Assembly: GCF_000015445.1 (NCBI RefSeq)
Contig: NC_008783.1
Coordinates: 255,001 to 319,000 of the forward strand
Direction of reading: 5' to 3'
DNA: 64,000 bases
From: Bartonella bacilliformis KC583
Lineage (GTDB): Bacteria; Pseudomonadota; Alphaproteobacteria; Rhizobiales; Rhizobiaceae
The notes under the pieces were generated by a model. The model did no database searches and had not been told where the DNA came from. It was given only the letters and a program-made list of their open reading frames with translations. Within the stretch, counting starts at the first letter, position 1. Every line of letters begins with the position of its first letter. The position numbers were made by a program, and so were the translations under genes. Below, piece after piece: positions 17,773-28,771 of this stretch.

Positions 17773-18684
17773 TTAAGAAATGTGCAAACAATGCTGAATT
17801 TGTGCTTGTTTTTGAGATAAAGCGGAAGCTCTAACAAAATCTTGCACTTTTTCAAATGCGCGCATTTCAATTTGTCTTACACGTTCACGGCTGATGTTAA
17901 ATTCACTCGAGAGTTCTTCTAGAGTTAACACTTCATCACTCAAACGACGCGCTTCAAATATGCGTTTTTCACGTTCATTAAGATTAGCCATAGCGTGTAT
18001 TAACAGGGAACGCCGATTTTCTAATTCGTCTTTCTCAATTAAAACTTGTTCCTGGCTGCTTGCTTCATCAACCAAACAATCTTGCCATTCGCTATGCTCA
18101 TCTTCATTTGTACGAAGAGGAGCATTGAGAGAAGTATCTCCACTAAGTCGATGATTCATTGACACGACTTCATCTTCTGTGACATTTAATCGAGTTGCAA
18201 TCTCTTTGACTTGTTCTGTATTAAGCTCACCATTATCTAAGGCTTGAAGTTTACTTTTTAGTTTACGCAGATTGAAGAACAAGCGCTTTTGATTAGTCGT
18301 TGTCCCGATTTTTACTAAACTCCAAGACCGTAAAACATATTCCTGGATTGATGCTTTAATCCACCACATTGCATAGGTTGCAAGGCGAAATCCACGCTCT
18401 GGTTCAAAACGTTTAACAGCTTGCATCAGCCCAATATTACCTTCTGAAATAACCTCCCCCATAGGTAAACCATAACCTCGATATCCTATTGCAATTTTTG
18501 CCACGAGGCGTAAATGACTGGTTACCAACTTATGTGCAGCTTTCAGGTCGTTGTGCTCATTGTAGCGTTTCACTAACATATATTCTTCTTTTGGTTCAAG
18601 TATTGGGAAACGACGTATCTCTTCCAAGTAACGACTCAAACCTCCATCATTTGCAGCGATTGATGGTAAACTTATATGGGCCAT
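17773..18684 (-). CDS. rpoH: heat-shock sigma factor RpoH
   Basis: 303 residues. Sigma-32 family: region 2 with SEGNIGLMQAVKRFEPERGF and ATYAMWWIKASIQEYVLRSW, the RpoH box QKRLFFNLRKLK (about residues 132-143), and region 4.2 LEELSSEFNISRERVRQIE. It directs RNA polymerase to chaperone and protease genes. The ATG at 18684 (MAHISLPS) is chosen because ggagggt lies just before it; a longer frame from 18702 would begin inside that site. Some Rhizobiales carry two RpoH copies; I cannot tell which this is. Confidence 0.95.
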   Translation of the reverse strand: MAHISLPSIAANDGGLSRYLEEIRRFPILEPKEEYMLVKRYNEHNDLKAAHKLVTSHLRLVAKIAIGYRGYGLPMGEVISEGNIGLMQAVKRFEPERGFRLATYAMWWIKASIQEYVLRSWSLVKIGTTTNQKRLFFNLRKLKSKLQALDNGELNTEQVKEIATRLNVTEDEVVSMNHRLSGDTSLNAPLRTNEDEHSEWQDCLVDEASSQEQVLIEKDELENRRSLLIHAMANLNEREKRIFEARRLSDEVLTLEELSSEFNISRERVRQIEMRAFEKVQDFVRASALSQKQAQIQHCLHIS

Positions 18685-18826
18685 ATAGCACCCTCCTTTC
18701 ATACGAATCCCCTCATAAGGCGAATTCTACTTCCAGATATTATATAAACATCTTTCATTGCATTTACATTACCATAATTTATAATTTTGTTCAAAAAGAA
18801 TACTTTATCGTAAAATTACGGCATCA

Positions 18827-19837
18827 TTAATAATTTGTATTAAGTTTTTTAAAATGATTGATAAGTTCTGCCATATCTTGGGGGAGTGGTGCAGAAAAGG
18901 ACATGATGTTCCCTTTTGCAGGGTGCTCAAAGGTAAGACTAGCTGCGTGAAGTGCTTGTCTGTTGAAAAGATCAATGGCTTCTTTAATTGTAGAATCAAA
19001 TCTATTTGATTTTGTTTTAAAAGCATTTCCATAGACTGTATCGCCTACAAGTGGATGTCCAATATGAGCCATATGAACGCGGATTTGGTGTGTCCGTCCA
19101 GTTTCTAAACGACACTCCAAAAGGCTCGCGAAAGGTATTTTGTCTGCACAAGTTTGATATTTTTCAATGACAGAAAAATGCGTAACGGCATGGCGTGCAT
19201 AAATATTGTGGCTATGAATGACGGCTTGCTTTGTTCGGTCATAGCGTGCGCGGCCAAGGGAGGCAGTAATGACCCCAATATTGCGATTAGGGGAACCCCA
19301 AATCAAGGCATGATAACGCCGATCTAATACACCAGTACGTCCATGATCAGAAAATTGAGCACTGAGTCCTTTATGAGCAAGGTCATTTTTAGCAACTACT
19401 ATGACGCCGCTTGTATTTTTGTCAAGACGATGAACAATGCCAGGGCGTCTAACACCACCGATGCCAGATAAACTATCACCACAGTGATAAATAAGAGCGT
19501 TGACCAAAGTTCCCGTCCAATTGCCGTGGCCCGGATGTACAACAAGTCCTGCTGGTTTATTAACAACAATGATATGATCATCTTCAAATAAGATATGAAG
19601 GGGGATGGCTTCACCCTCTGGGTAGGCATTGTTGAGTGTAGGTATTGTTAATTCAATTGTTTGATTAGATTTTATTTTTGTTTTCGGTTCCGTTACTAAT
19701 TTGCCATCAATTTTAAGATAACCCTCTCGGATTAAGGTTTGTAAACGTGAACGCGAGAGTTCATTTTGATAATGTTTGGCAAGCCATTGATCAATTCGTT
19801 GTCCAAGAGCATCCTCATCTGTTATCTGCTGTGTCAC
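18827..19837 (-). CDS. rluD: RluD-family 23S rRNA pseudouridine synthase
   Basis: 336 residues, GTG start. An N-terminal S4 RNA-binding domain (about 10-75: RIDQWLAKH, SRSRLQTLIREGYLKIDG) precedes the catalytic domain with the signature RPGIVHRLDKNTSGVIVVAK, which holds the catalytic aspartate, and later LLECRLETGRTHQIRVH. RluD modifies helix 69 of 23S rRNA. RluC has a similar layout, so the exact target is inferred. Same strand as rpoH, about 140 bases upstream of it. Confidence 0.9.
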   Translation of the reverse strand: MTQQITDEDALGQRIDQWLAKHYQNELSRSRLQTLIREGYLKIDGKLVTEPKTKIKSNQTIELTIPTLNNAYPEGEAIPLHILFEDDHIIVVNKPAGLVVHPGHGNWTGTLVNALIYHCGDSLSGIGGVRRPGIVHRLDKNTSGVIVVAKNDLAHKGLSAQFSDHGRTGVLDRRYHALIWGSPNRNIGVITASLGRARYDRTKQAVIHSHNIYARHAVTHFSVIEKYQTCADKIPFASLLECRLETGRTHQIRVHMAHIGHPLVGDTVYGNAFKTKSNRFDSTIKEAIDLFNRQALHAASLTFEHPAKGNIMSFSAPLPQDMAELINHFKKLNTNY

Positions 19838-19874
19838 GACGCGACCCTATTGTTCAGATTTTATGTATAAAATT

Positions 19875-21305
19875 TTACCAATATGAAACTGCTTTAGTAT
19901 CCAGAAATTCCTCAATTCCCCATCGTCCACCTTCACGAGCCCGTCCGGAAAATTTAACTCCTCCAAAATAACTTCCATCAGGTAAATTACATCCATTAAT
20001 TTCTATCATACCAGAACGCAACTGTGTGGCAATACGTCGACATTTTTCTCGGTTCTGTGATTGTATATAATTTGTGAGGCCATATTCTGTATCATTAGCC
20101 AAGGCTACAGCTTCATCTTCTGTTCTAAAAGGAAGTATTGAGAGAACTGGACCAAATACTTCTTCTCGGAAAATGCGCATATTCGGTTTCACATCGGAAA
20201 AAATTGTTGGGCGCACGTAATAACCGCGTTTCATTCCCTTGGGTAAACCTATTCCACCTGTAACAAGAGTTGCACCTTCGTCGATTCCGGATTGGATGAG
20301 GGCTTGGATATTATCATACTGCTTTTTTGAAACTACGGGGCCAATGTGATCTCCTGTTTGATGGTTTGGGCCCACTTTTGTATTTTCGGCAATATGTTGT
20401 GCTGTTCTTATAGCTTTATCGTAAATTGAGTGTTCCACAAGCATACGTGTTGGTGCATTACAACTTTGCCCGCTATTATAGAAACAATGCTGGATACCAC
20501 GTTGTACTGCATTGGCATCTGCATCAGCAAAGATAAGATTGGCTCCTTTCCCTCCCAATTCTAGACAGACTCGTTTTAGAGTATTACTAGCGTTCTTAGA
20601 AATAGCCTTTCCTGCTTGGGTTGAACCAGTAAAGCTGATCATTTCTAAATCTGGGTGAGAGGATAGGTAAGAGCCTACATGAACTCCATCACCATTGATG
20701 AGATTAAAAATACCAGCGGGGAGAGCAACTTCATCTATAATTTCAGCAAAGATCATGGCAGATAAAGGAGAAAATTCAGAAGGTTTTAAGACCATAGTAC
20801 AACCCGCCAATAAGGCAGGGATCACTTTAAGAGTTATTTGGTGTATGGGCCAATTCCATGGTGTGATTAATCCTACAACACCTATAGGGTCATATTGAAG
20901 GATTGCGTGCTCGTTTTTCTCTATTAAAGCCTCTTGGAAAGAAAAATTTTTAAACGCTGTGATAAAATTTCGAATATTCTGAATACCAGATGTCGCCTGT
21001 GCATTACGCGCCATATCAATAGGTGCTCCCATTTCCATTGAAATAGCTTTTGCCATATCTTCCAGGCGTCTTTCATAGATTTTTAAAATCTTTTCAACAA
21101 AAGCAAGACGCTGACTCGGTGTAGTTGTTTTCCAGCTTTGAAAAGCTTTTTTAGCAGCTGTAATTGCTTTATCGGCATCTTTAATGCTTCCCATGCTAAT
21201 GACAGAAAAGGCCTCTTCTGTTGATGGATCAATGACATGAAAATCATTGACAACACTCGGATCATCCCAGAGACCGTTGATATAAAATTTTCGCTTACTG
21301 AGCAT
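19875..21305 (-). CDS. NAD(P)-dependent aldehyde dehydrogenase
   Basis: 476 residues, a full-length ALDH. Visible motifs: the PWNWPIHQITLK cofactor region, FTGSTQAGKAI (NAD binding), LELGGKGANLIFADAD with the general-base glutamate, and GQSCNAPTRMLV with the catalytic cysteine (about residue 281). It ends with GRAREGGRWGIEEFLDTK, usual for betaine/aminobutyraldehyde-type ALDHs. The substrate cannot be fixed. Since the window also has a gamma-glutamylputrescine-type pair at 27.3-30.1 kb, a role in oxidising an aminoaldehyde is possible but unproven. Confidence 0.9.
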   Translation of the reverse strand: MLSKRKFYINGLWDDPSVVNDFHVIDPSTEEAFSVISMGSIKDADKAITAAKKAFQSWKTTTPSQRLAFVEKILKIYERRLEDMAKAISMEMGAPIDMARNAQATSGIQNIRNFITAFKNFSFQEALIEKNEHAILQYDPIGVVGLITPWNWPIHQITLKVIPALLAGCTMVLKPSEFSPLSAMIFAEIIDEVALPAGIFNLINGDGVHVGSYLSSHPDLEMISFTGSTQAGKAISKNASNTLKRVCLELGGKGANLIFADADANAVQRGIQHCFYNSGQSCNAPTRMLVEHSIYDKAIRTAQHIAENTKVGPNHQTGDHIGPVVSKKQYDNIQALIQSGIDEGATLVTGGIGLPKGMKRGYYVRPTIFSDVKPNMRIFREEVFGPVLSILPFRTEDEAVALANDTEYGLTNYIQSQNREKCRRIATQLRSGMIEINGCNLPDGSYFGGVKFSGRAREGGRWGIEEFLDTKAVSYW

Positions 21306-21711
21306 ATAACGTACTTTCTATTCTTTGCTTTTACATTCTATACTATGAAAATTCTTTATAACGAAGCTTTGTCATTGAAAGTGAATAGCATCGACTGTTT
21401 TATTGCCATTATACGTGAAAAAATATTGGGATAGTTGATGTTTGTGCCAAATTAAAAAGAAAAGCATAATTTTTGGCAATGCTTATGACAATAAAAACGC
21501 TCTATTTAAGATTAGCATTTGATAACTTTAGAAAGTCTTATGTTTTTATGAAATCTAATATAGCTTTTTTAACTATATTTATTGTTTTCAAAAATTATTT
21601 TTTTATTCAAAATTAATTGTCGGAAAAAAATTATTAACCTTCATAGTATAGCACTTACGTATTTTCTCTGAAAAAGAAATCATTCTCATTGTTATAATTT
21701 CGTTGGGTGCT
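21306..21711. other. divergent intergenic region before ftsK
   Basis: About 400 AT-rich bases between the aldehyde dehydrogenase and ftsK, which are transcribed away from each other. It must carry both promoters. No RNA structure or repeat recognised. Confidence 0.4.
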
Positions 21712-24321
21712 ATGCGTAATTTAAAAACACAATCCGATTCAGTATCTTTTTTTTCTGACAACAATGCAGAAAGCGTATCAGAAAGAAGTATAAACGCATC
21801 AGAAGAAAATTCATTTTCTAATATTTCTAAGATGTTTTCTTATCCAGCCGTGTGGGAAAAGGCATTTACTCTTGGACAAAATGTGCGTTTTACTCGAACA
21901 CCGGAAGTTGAGATTCTGCGCCGTCGTATAGAAAAAGATCCGATTTTTGCAAAACAATTTGAAGCTTTTATACAGCAAGAATCACAAAAGCTGACAGATA
22001 TTATAAAATGTGACCAAGAATCAATAAAGCTTCCATTAGTAGAGAAAGAGCTTAATGCTCAATCAGTTGATAATAAATCGTCATTTTATTCTTCAACAAT
22101 TCTTAAACAGTCAGAGCAACAGATTATTGCTACGCGAACTGAACATGCTTCAACTCAATATGTGCATGCAGTGCAAGCAGAGAGCGTAGAGCAAGGGATA
22201 AAGCCTTTTTGCTATCTTTCTGATACCGCATTTTTTGAATGCGAGCCTTTGATGCTAGAACAAATCAAGGTGCAAGATCCACAAAGAGAAGCAACATCTA
22301 TTGATTCTGCAAATAATGAGACTTTATCGGAAGCTGTTTCTGATATGTCAATTACTTCTCTTTATCGTGTGCTTAAATGCCGTTTCCCGCAGTCTCATGA
22401 TTCAACGGTGTCAGAAATTTCTGCAGAGAGTGTTGAAGATATTGAACCAATTTTTGATTTGAGTTTTACAAACAATAAAGCTTCTAGAGAAGTTCAAATA
22501 CAGAGTACTGAGCCTATTTTTAGGGGTGATGGGGATGTTAAAAAGATCCAAGAAATAGAAAATGTTCAAGAGATCCAAGAGTTATCTATGGTTGATGCGC
22601 CTGCTCATGAGGTTGGTGATGGGCTGATGGAGATTGCGGTTAATAATAATCAAAATAATATTATTGATTATATGAAAGGCAATGTAGCAAAGAGTGCATC
22701 AGATCTTTCTTCGACAAAAGCAGGAAGAAAAGCATTGCAAGCTACGAATACACCGCTTTGTAGCCGTAATACTGGCTTTGTATCAAACGTTCAATTCGTT
22801 TATTATGGCACTTATGAATTTCCTCCGATTGATTTGTTACAGGAGCCCGTTTTTCAGAGTGACACGGTCATTTCGGAGGAAACATTAGAGTATAGTGCTG
22901 GGATTTTGGAAAATGTTTTAGAAGATTTTGGAATTAAAGGTGAGATTATCCATGTTCGTCCAGGACCAGTAGTAACAATGTATGAATTTGAGCCTGCTGC
23001 TGGGGTCAAATCATCGCGCGTTATTGGTCTTTCTGATGATATTGCACGTTCTATGTCTGCTATTTCTGCACGTGTTGCCGTGATTCCTGGACGCAATGTA
23101 ATTGGGATTGAATTGCCAAATACGGTACGTGAAGTTGTTTATTTACGAGAATTAATCCAATCAAACAGTTTTCGTGATAGTCAATTTAAATTAGCTCTTG
23201 CTTTAGGGAAGGGGATTAATGGTGAACCTGTAATTGCAGAATTAGTCAAAATGCCTCATTTATTAGTTGCAGGGACGACAGGGTCAGGAAAATCAGTTGC
23301 TATTAACACGATGATTTTATCCATTCTTTATCGAATGACACCAGAGCAGTGTCGTTTAATCATGGTTGATCCTAAAATGCTAGAGCTTTCTATTTATGAT
23401 GGCATTCCACATCTTTTAACACCTGTTGTAACTGATCCCCAAAAAGCAGTAACAGCTCTCAAATGGGCAGTTCGTGAAATGGAAGAGCGTTATCGCAAAA
23501 TGGCTAAGTTAGGTGTTCGCAACATTGATGGGTTTAACGCACGGGTTGCTCTTGCGGTAGAAAAAGGCGAGATAATTACGTGCACTGTACAATCCGGATT
23601 TGATAAAGATACAGGGGAAATGCTTTATCATGAAGAAACGATGGACCTAACACAGCTTCCTTATATTGTCATTATTGTTGATGAAATGGCTGATCTTATG
23701 ATGGTTGCTGGTAAAGAAATTGAAGGTGCCATTCAACGCTTAGCACAAATGGCACGTGCTGCGGGGATTCATCTTATTATGGCAACGCAACGTCCTTCTG
23801 TTGATGTTATTACGGGCACGATTAAAGCAAATTTTCCTACCCGTATTTCTTTCCAGGTAACATCAAAAATTGACAGTCGAACAATCTTGGGAGAACAGGG
23901 GGCAGAGACCCTTCTAGGGCAGGGAGATATGCTTTATATGGCTGGTGGTGGGCGTATTATTCGTGTTCATAGCCCCTTTGTTTCTGATGAAGAAGTTGAA
24001 ACTGTGGTAGCTCATCTTAAAAGACAAGGAAAACCTGAGTATTTATCAACAGTAACAGACAGTGAGAGCGATGATGGCGCAGAGGATGCTAAATCTATTG
24101 CTGAAAATGGAAATTTGGATGAGGAGGGTAACGAGCTTTATGATCAGGCTATTAAAATTGTTATGCGTGATAAAAAGTGTTCAACATCTTACATTCAACG
24201 TCGTCTTTCAATCGGCTATAATAAGGCTGCTTCTCTTGTTGAACGAATGGAAGAAGAGGGCATTGTTGGGACTGCTAATCATGTAGGTAAACGTGAAATT
24301 TTATGTAATGAGTGGCAATAA
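21712..24321 (+). CDS. ftsK: FtsK/SpoIIIE-type DNA translocase without membrane domain
   Basis: 869 residues from the ATG at 21712 (an in-frame TTG at 21703 is possible). The first ~380 residues are a polar, low-complexity region with no membrane segments, unlike canonical FtsK. Then come the alpha/beta motor domains: Walker [14 protein letters not shown] (about 520-532), Walker [14 protein letters not shown] (about 650-662) and [20 protein letters not shown]. The C-terminal winged-helix gamma domain ([20 protein letters not shown] and [12 protein letters not shown]) would read polar DNA motifs. Rhizobiales often hold two FtsK paralogues; this looks like the soluble one. A role in chromosome dimer handling is inferred. 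Confidence 0.92.
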   Translation: MRNLKTQSDSVSFFSDNNAESVSERSINASEENSFSNISKMFSYPAVWEKAFTLGQNVRFTRTPEVEILRRRIEKDPIFAKQFEAFIQQESQKLTDIIKCDQESIKLPLVEKELNAQSVDNKSSFYSSTILKQSEQQIIATRTEHASTQYVHAVQAESVEQGIKPFCYLSDTAFFECEPLMLEQIKVQDPQREATSIDSANNETLSEAVSDMSITSLYRVLKCRFPQSHDSTVSEISAESVEDIEPIFDLSFTNNKASREVQIQSTEPIFRGDGDVKKIQEIENVQEIQELSMVDAPAHEVGDGLMEIAVNNNQNNIIDYMKGNVAKSASDLSSTKAGRKALQATNTPLCSRNTGFVSNVQFVYYGTYEFPPIDLLQEPVFQSDTVISEETLEYSAGILENVLEDFGIKGEIIHVRPGPVVTMYEFEPAAGVKSSRVIGLSDDIARSMSAISARVAVIPGRNVIGIELPNTVREVVYLRELIQSNSFRDSQFKLALALGKGINGEPVIAELVKMPHLLVAGTTGSGKSVAINTMILSILYRMTPEQCRLIMVDPKMLELSIYDGIPHLLTPVVTDPQKAVTALKWAVREMEERYRKMAKLGVRNIDGFNARVALAVEKGEIITCTVQSGFDKDTGEMLYHEETMDLTQLPYIVIIVDEMADLMMVAGKEIEGAIQRLAQMARAAGIHLIMATQRPSVDVITGTIKANFPTRISFQVTSKIDSRTILGEQGAETLLGQGDMLYMAGGGRIIRVHSPFVSDEEVETVVAHLKRQGKPEYLSTVTDSESDDGAEDAKSIAENGNLDEEGNELYDQAIKIVMRDKKCSTSYIQRRLSIGYNKAASLVERMEEEGIVGTANHVGKREILCNEWQ

Positions 24322-24398
24322 TTAAGCTAATTAATTAAGCTAATTCAAAAGTATATCAAAGTAGCAGTTGCAAAGATTAAAGTTTGTTTTTGCTGTAT

Positions 24399-24431
24399 TA
24401 AGAGTGGGCATTGTTTCCGCTCTTATTTTTT
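24399..24431 (+). terminator. rho-independent terminator after ftsK
   Basis: Stem aagagtgg (24400-24407) with ccgctctt (24417-24424), nine-base loop, followed by attttttc. It is about 80 bases after the ftsK stop. Confidence 0.75.
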
Positions 24432-24901
24432 CGTCGAATGATCATAAGACTCTTTATGTAAATTAGTTTTACAGCGTTTTTCGCTTTTTCGTTTTCTTAT
24501 GGATGCCATTAAATAGGGATAAGAGTATCTGATTTTTATTGAAATTTTTTAGTTTAAACAAAATGTTTTTGCTTAAAGAAAATTATTCTTTTCATTTCAT
24601 TCCTGGTTGGGCTGACAACAGCATCATCTGTTGTTATAATTAATGAGCATGTAGCCTGTCACTGTAAGGAACATATATGTTTCTGACTCATCGATTACGA
24701 AAGAATTTTCATTTTATTAGAGAGTAGAGCGAAGAATGGTCAATGTGATGATAGTACATTTGCTGGCATTGTTTTGCACTTATCAGCATGTATATAATGG
24801 TTAAGGAGATTGACTCCTACCTTCCATTCATTTCCGATATCTTAAGGGACAATTTCAGAAATACTATTTCTTATGCTCAAGCAATGAAATTAGGTGTGAA
24901 T
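24432..24901. other. intergenic stretch between ftsK and mscL
   Basis: About 470 bases between convergent genes. No open frame with a ribosome binding site, and no repeat or structured RNA recognised. Confidence 0.4.
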
Positions 24902-25318
24902 TTATTCTTTCTGAGCGGCTAGTAAGTCTCTGATTTCAGTAAGAAGCTTTCCTTCTGGAGACATTTCTTTTGGTTTTTCTACTTCTTCTTGTTTTTGGGT
25001 CATTTTGTTCATTCCCTTGACCAAAAAAAAGAGAATCCAGGAAATAATCAGAAAATTAATTAAAAGTGTTATAAAGTTTCCATAGCTAAGGGTTGCTCCA
25101 GCTTCTTTTGCAGCAAGTAATGTAGCTTTCTTATCACCAGCGAGCTGAATAAACATATTAGAAAAGTCAATACCACCTGTAATAAGACCAATGATTGGCA
25201 TAAAAATATCGTTCACAACTGAATTAACTAAACCACCAAAAGCACTTCCTATAATAACACCGACGGCTAGATCGACCATATTTCCTTTTAAGGCAAATTG
25301 TTTGAATTCTTTAAGCAT
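24902..25318 (-). CDS. mscL: large-conductance mechanosensitive channel
   Basis: 138 residues, the usual MscL length. The ATG at 25318 ([20 protein letters not shown]) has an aggaa ribosome binding site and matches the family start; an upstream in-frame ATG is ignored. TM1 with the pore glycines and alanines ([18 protein letters not shown]), a periplasmic loop, TM2 (about 85-105: [19 protein letters not shown]) and a charged C-terminal bundle ([15 protein letters not shown]) are all present. It releases solutes during sudden osmotic downshift. Confidence 0.96.
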   Translation of the reverse strand: MLKEFKQFALKGNMVDLAVGVIIGSAFGGLVNSVVNDIFMPIIGLITGGIDFSNMFIQLAGDKKATLLAAKEAGATLSYGNFITLLINFLIISWILFFLVKGMNKMTQKQEEVEKPKEMSPEGKLLTEIRDLLAAQKE

Positions 25319-25865
25319 TGTGTTCCTTTGTTTATGTACGCTACACATAGTAATTCCTAATTATCGCTTTTAACGAAAAAAGAAAGAGTGATTTTAAATT
25401 TTTGGATAAATTATAGCGCAAGTATAAATACTCTAATAGCAATAAAATAGGTGAAAGTTATCTATGAGATGCGTTGTTCTATTGAATAAGAATAGTATTT
25501 ATAGAATTTGAATAAATGAATTTTATTTTCTTTCCAATTACAAAGTGCGGAAATATACTTGGATTGGCCTTGGCCTATGCAACTTAAATATTTTAAGGAA
25601 AGATATTGAGAAAATGTGTGTTAGGAATCAGTTGATATGTCAATGCGTTTCTTAATGTTTGAGCAATGGCTAGAAAAAAGCGAGGTATTTCCTGATAGAT
25701 TAGTGTTTATCAAAATGGCTTCTTAAACTATTGTATGATGAGCTTTTTACAGTAGCAATTTGTTTCTTTATTTTTTTGATGTATTTGTTTTTGTTGATAG
25801 TTTTTAATGTTAGGGAATGTAAATTATATAAAGAGGAAAATTTTTCATTTTATGGAGTATAGTTT
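25319..25865. other. divergent intergenic region, mscL/pyrD
   Basis: About 550 AT-rich bases between divergent genes. Both promoters must lie here; no gene or repeat is apparent. Confidence 0.4.
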
Positions 25866-26954
25866 GTGAGTTTCTTTCAGTGTATTGGTCGTTCTGCTTT
25901 ATTTATGTTGGATCCGGAGCATGCACATAATTTGGCTATTTTGTGGCTGAAAAGTGGATTGAATAGTCATAAAAGAATTGTCGATAAGCGTTTGTCTGTA
26001 AGGGTTGCAGGTCTTAAATTTGAAAACTTTATGGGTCTTGCTGCAGGATTTGATAAAAATGCAGAGGTTGTCGATGCTGTTTTTCGTCTCGGTTTTGGTT
26101 TTACTGAGGTTGGTACAGTGACACCAAAACCGCAGGCTGGCAATGCTAAGCCGCGGCTTTTCCGCTTGAAAGAAGATGAAGCAATTATTAACAGAATGGG
26201 TTTCAATAATGATGGACACCAAATTGTTCACGATAGGCTGCAAGGGCGTAAAAAGTCTGATATCGTTGGAGTTAATATTGGTGCCAATAAAGATACGCTT
26301 AATAGAATTGGTGATTACGTAGCAGGTATTACTTGTTTTTATGATGTTGCTGATTATTTTACAGTCAATATCTCCTCTCCTAATACTCCGGGCTTACGTG
26401 ATTTACAGGCACGTGATAATTTACGTCTTTTGATTAAGGAAATTTCGCAAGCACGGAGTGAAAACAAGAAAAAACATGGATTTTCTATTCCGATTTTTTT
26501 AAAACTTGCGCCTGATTTGACAGAACAAGAATTGGATGATGTCGCTGCAGAATTAAGTCTTTCTGATTTTGATGGTTTAGTTGTTTCTAATACAACACTT
26601 TTTCGCCAAGGTCTTAAGAAGAGCGCGTTTATGAATGAAGGGGGAGGGTTATCTGGTCGTCCATTATTTGAGCGTTCTACTATTGTCCTTGCAAAAATGC
26701 GTCAAAAACTGGGTAAAGATATTGCAATCATTGGTGTTGGTGGTGTGTGGGATGCTCAAACAGCTTTGGAAAAAATTAAGGCTGGTGCTGATTTAGTGCA
26801 ATTTTATAGTGGGATGGTTTATGAAGGACCAGATCTTGCTAAAAATATTACAAAAGATGTATTGCAGATGATGCAGCAAGATGGTGTTGATACCATAAAA
26901 GCTTACCGGGATCATCATGTTGAGAAGTGGGCAAAGTTCGAGCTTCATTTGTAA
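25866..26954 (+). CDS. pyrD: dihydroorotate dehydrogenase (quinone), class 2
   Basis: 362 residues, GTG start after a tggag-type ribosome binding site. Oxidises dihydroorotate to orotate in pyrimidine synthesis, passing electrons to quinone at the inner membrane. Class 2 marks: an N-terminal helical extension ([16 protein letters not shown]), [15 protein letters not shown], the catalytic serine in [18 protein letters not shown], and [15 protein letters not shown] for FMN phosphate binding. Monocistronic, followed by tRNA-His. Confidence 0.96.
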
Positions 26955-27065
26955 TAAAGATATTGCTTTTTTGCAAAAAAAATGCAGGATTTTTTTAAGG
27001 GGGCTTGCAAACTCTTTTGATCTTCCGTATGTCACACAGGGCAAAGGGTTAAGTATTTGCATAAT

Positions 27066-27142
27066 GCGGTTGTAGCTCAGCTGGTTAGAGCGCTGGTTTG
27101 TGGCACCAGAGGTCGTAGGTTCAAATCCCACCAACCGTACCA
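27066..27142 (+). tRNA. tRNA-His (GTG)
   Basis: A 77-base cloverleaf with encoded CCA and anticodon GTG (loop TTTGTGGC). The acceptor stem starts gcggttg and ends caaccgt, so it lacks the extra encoded G at -1 that most bacteria use as histidine identity; this is a known feature of many alphaproteobacterial histidine tRNAs. Confidence 0.95.
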
Positions 27143-27332
27143 ATTTCCACGATTTTGATACGATGAAAAATTTTTAGAGATCACAAGGCATGTTTTGTCT
27201 TGATTAAAGTTTAGTGTATAATAGTGTTCTTTAGAAAATTTAATTAACGGAATTTTTATGTGGCATCTTACATATAAAGTAAAGTGATACTATAAATGGG
27301 GGAGCTTGAATTGTTTTTTAAGTTGATATCTG

Positions 27333-28760
27333 ATGGCTGTGAATAGTAGCGAAAAAATGAAACGCAAAAAATGTGAGCCTGTTTCTGATTTTTTGAAGAA
27401 TTTACGTGGTGTCAACAATTGGGAACAAGTGTCACAATGGCTTGCATTTCGAGGAGTAGAAGATATTGAGTGTATTACGCCTGATCAAGCAGGTGTAGCA
27501 AGGGGTAAAATGATGCTTTCTAAAAAATTCACATCAGAAGCATCTTTGGCATTACCTTCAGCAGTTTTTATGACGACAATTTCAGGAGATTATCCTGAAG
27601 ATGGCAATGGTTTTGAATATCCCACAACAGATGGTGATTTACGTCTTGATCCTGATCTCTCTACGTTGAGTATTGTGCCATGGGAAGGGGCTCCTACAGC
27701 CCAAGTAATTTGTGATATTAGATATCAAAATGGGCAGGCTGTTGAGTATACACCGCGCAATGTATTGCAGACAGTGATCGATTTTTATAATCAAATGGGC
27801 TTGAAACCAGTTGTCGCACCAGAAATTGAGTTTTATTTGGTGAAAAAGAATCCTGATCCTGATTATCCCTTAGAACCTCCAGTTGGTCGTTCTGGACGTT
27901 CTATTGGTGGAGGACAAGGCTATTCCATTGCGGGTGTTAATGAATTTAATGGGTTGATCGATGATATTTATCATTTTTCAGAAGCACAGGGGCTAGAAAT
28001 CGATACCCTCATTCATGAAGAAGGGGCCGGCCAGTTTGAAATTAATTTACGTCATGGTGATCCGATTACCTTAGCTGATCAAGTGTTTATGTTTAAACGA
28101 ACGCTACGTGAAGCAGCGCTCAAACATAATATGTATGCAACTTTTATGGCCAAGCCTATTCAAGGGCAACCAGGGTCTGCGATGCATATTCACCAATCCA
28201 TTATTGATCAAAAAACTGGTGCCAATATCTTTACAGAGGAAGATGGCAGAGAAAGTGTATATTTTCGCCATTTTATTGGTGGGTTGCAAAGACATATGGC
28301 TGGGGCGCTTGTTATGCTTGCCCCTTATGTTAATTCTTATCGGCGTCTTATGCCTGATGTTTCAGCGCCAGTTAATTTGCAATGGGGGTACGATAATCGT
28401 ACCACAGCTTTTCGTGTACCACGTTCTATTCCGCAAGGGCGACGTGTTGAAAATAGACTTCCTTCATCAGATGCTAATCCTTATTTAGCTATTGCAGCTT
28501 CTTTGGCATGTGGTCTTATTGGTTTGCAGCAAAAGCTTACACCAGATAAACCAACAGAAAAAACGGTGAATTCTAATAACATTGAACTGCCCCGTGGATT
28601 GATTGAGGCTGTTAGTTTATTTGAACAAGATAAAGCGTTACGGGATATTTTAGGGGATGCATTTGTGAGCACTTATGCTGCTATTAAGCGACAAGAATTT
28701 GAAACTTTTATGGACGTGATTAGTTCTTGGGAGCGTGAGTATCTTCTACTTAATGTTTAA
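27333..28760 (+). CDS. glutamine synthetase-family ligase, gamma-glutamylputrescine synthetase-like
   Basis: 475 residues. The glutamine synthetase fold is clear: VAPEIEFYLVKKNP (metal-binding glutamates), GAGQFEINLRHGDPI, GQPGSAMHIHQSI (ATP/metal histidine) and GYDNRTTAFRVP in the position of the glutamate-binding loop. The sequence is not the housekeeping GlnA: it lacks the adenylylation segment I would expect and has an N-terminal domain that fits PuuA-type enzymes. Such enzymes couple glutamate to an amine with ATP. It ends eleven bases before an FAD oxidase gene, the classical partner in putrescine breakdown. The amine substrate is inferred. Confidence 0.85.
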   Translation: MAVNSSEKMKRKKCEPVSDFLKNLRGVNNWEQVSQWLAFRGVEDIECITPDQAGVARGKMMLSKKFTSEASLALPSAVFMTTISGDYPEDGNGFEYPTTDGDLRLDPDLSTLSIVPWEGAPTAQVICDIRYQNGQAVEYTPRNVLQTVIDFYNQMGLKPVVAPEIEFYLVKKNPDPDYPLEPPVGRSGRSIGGGQGYSIAGVNEFNGLIDDIYHFSEAQGLEIDTLIHEEGAGQFEINLRHGDPITLADQVFMFKRTLREAALKHNMYATFMAKPIQGQPGSAMHIHQSIIDQKTGANIFTEEDGRESVYFRHFIGGLQRHMAGALVMLAPYVNSYRRLMPDVSAPVNLQWGYDNRTTAFRVPRSIPQGRRVENRLPSSDANPYLAIAASLACGLIGLQQKLTPDKPTEKTVNSNNIELPRGLIEAVSLFEQDKALRDILGDAFVSTYAAIKRQEFETFMDVISSWEREYLLLNV

Positions 28761-28771
28761 CTATTATTACT

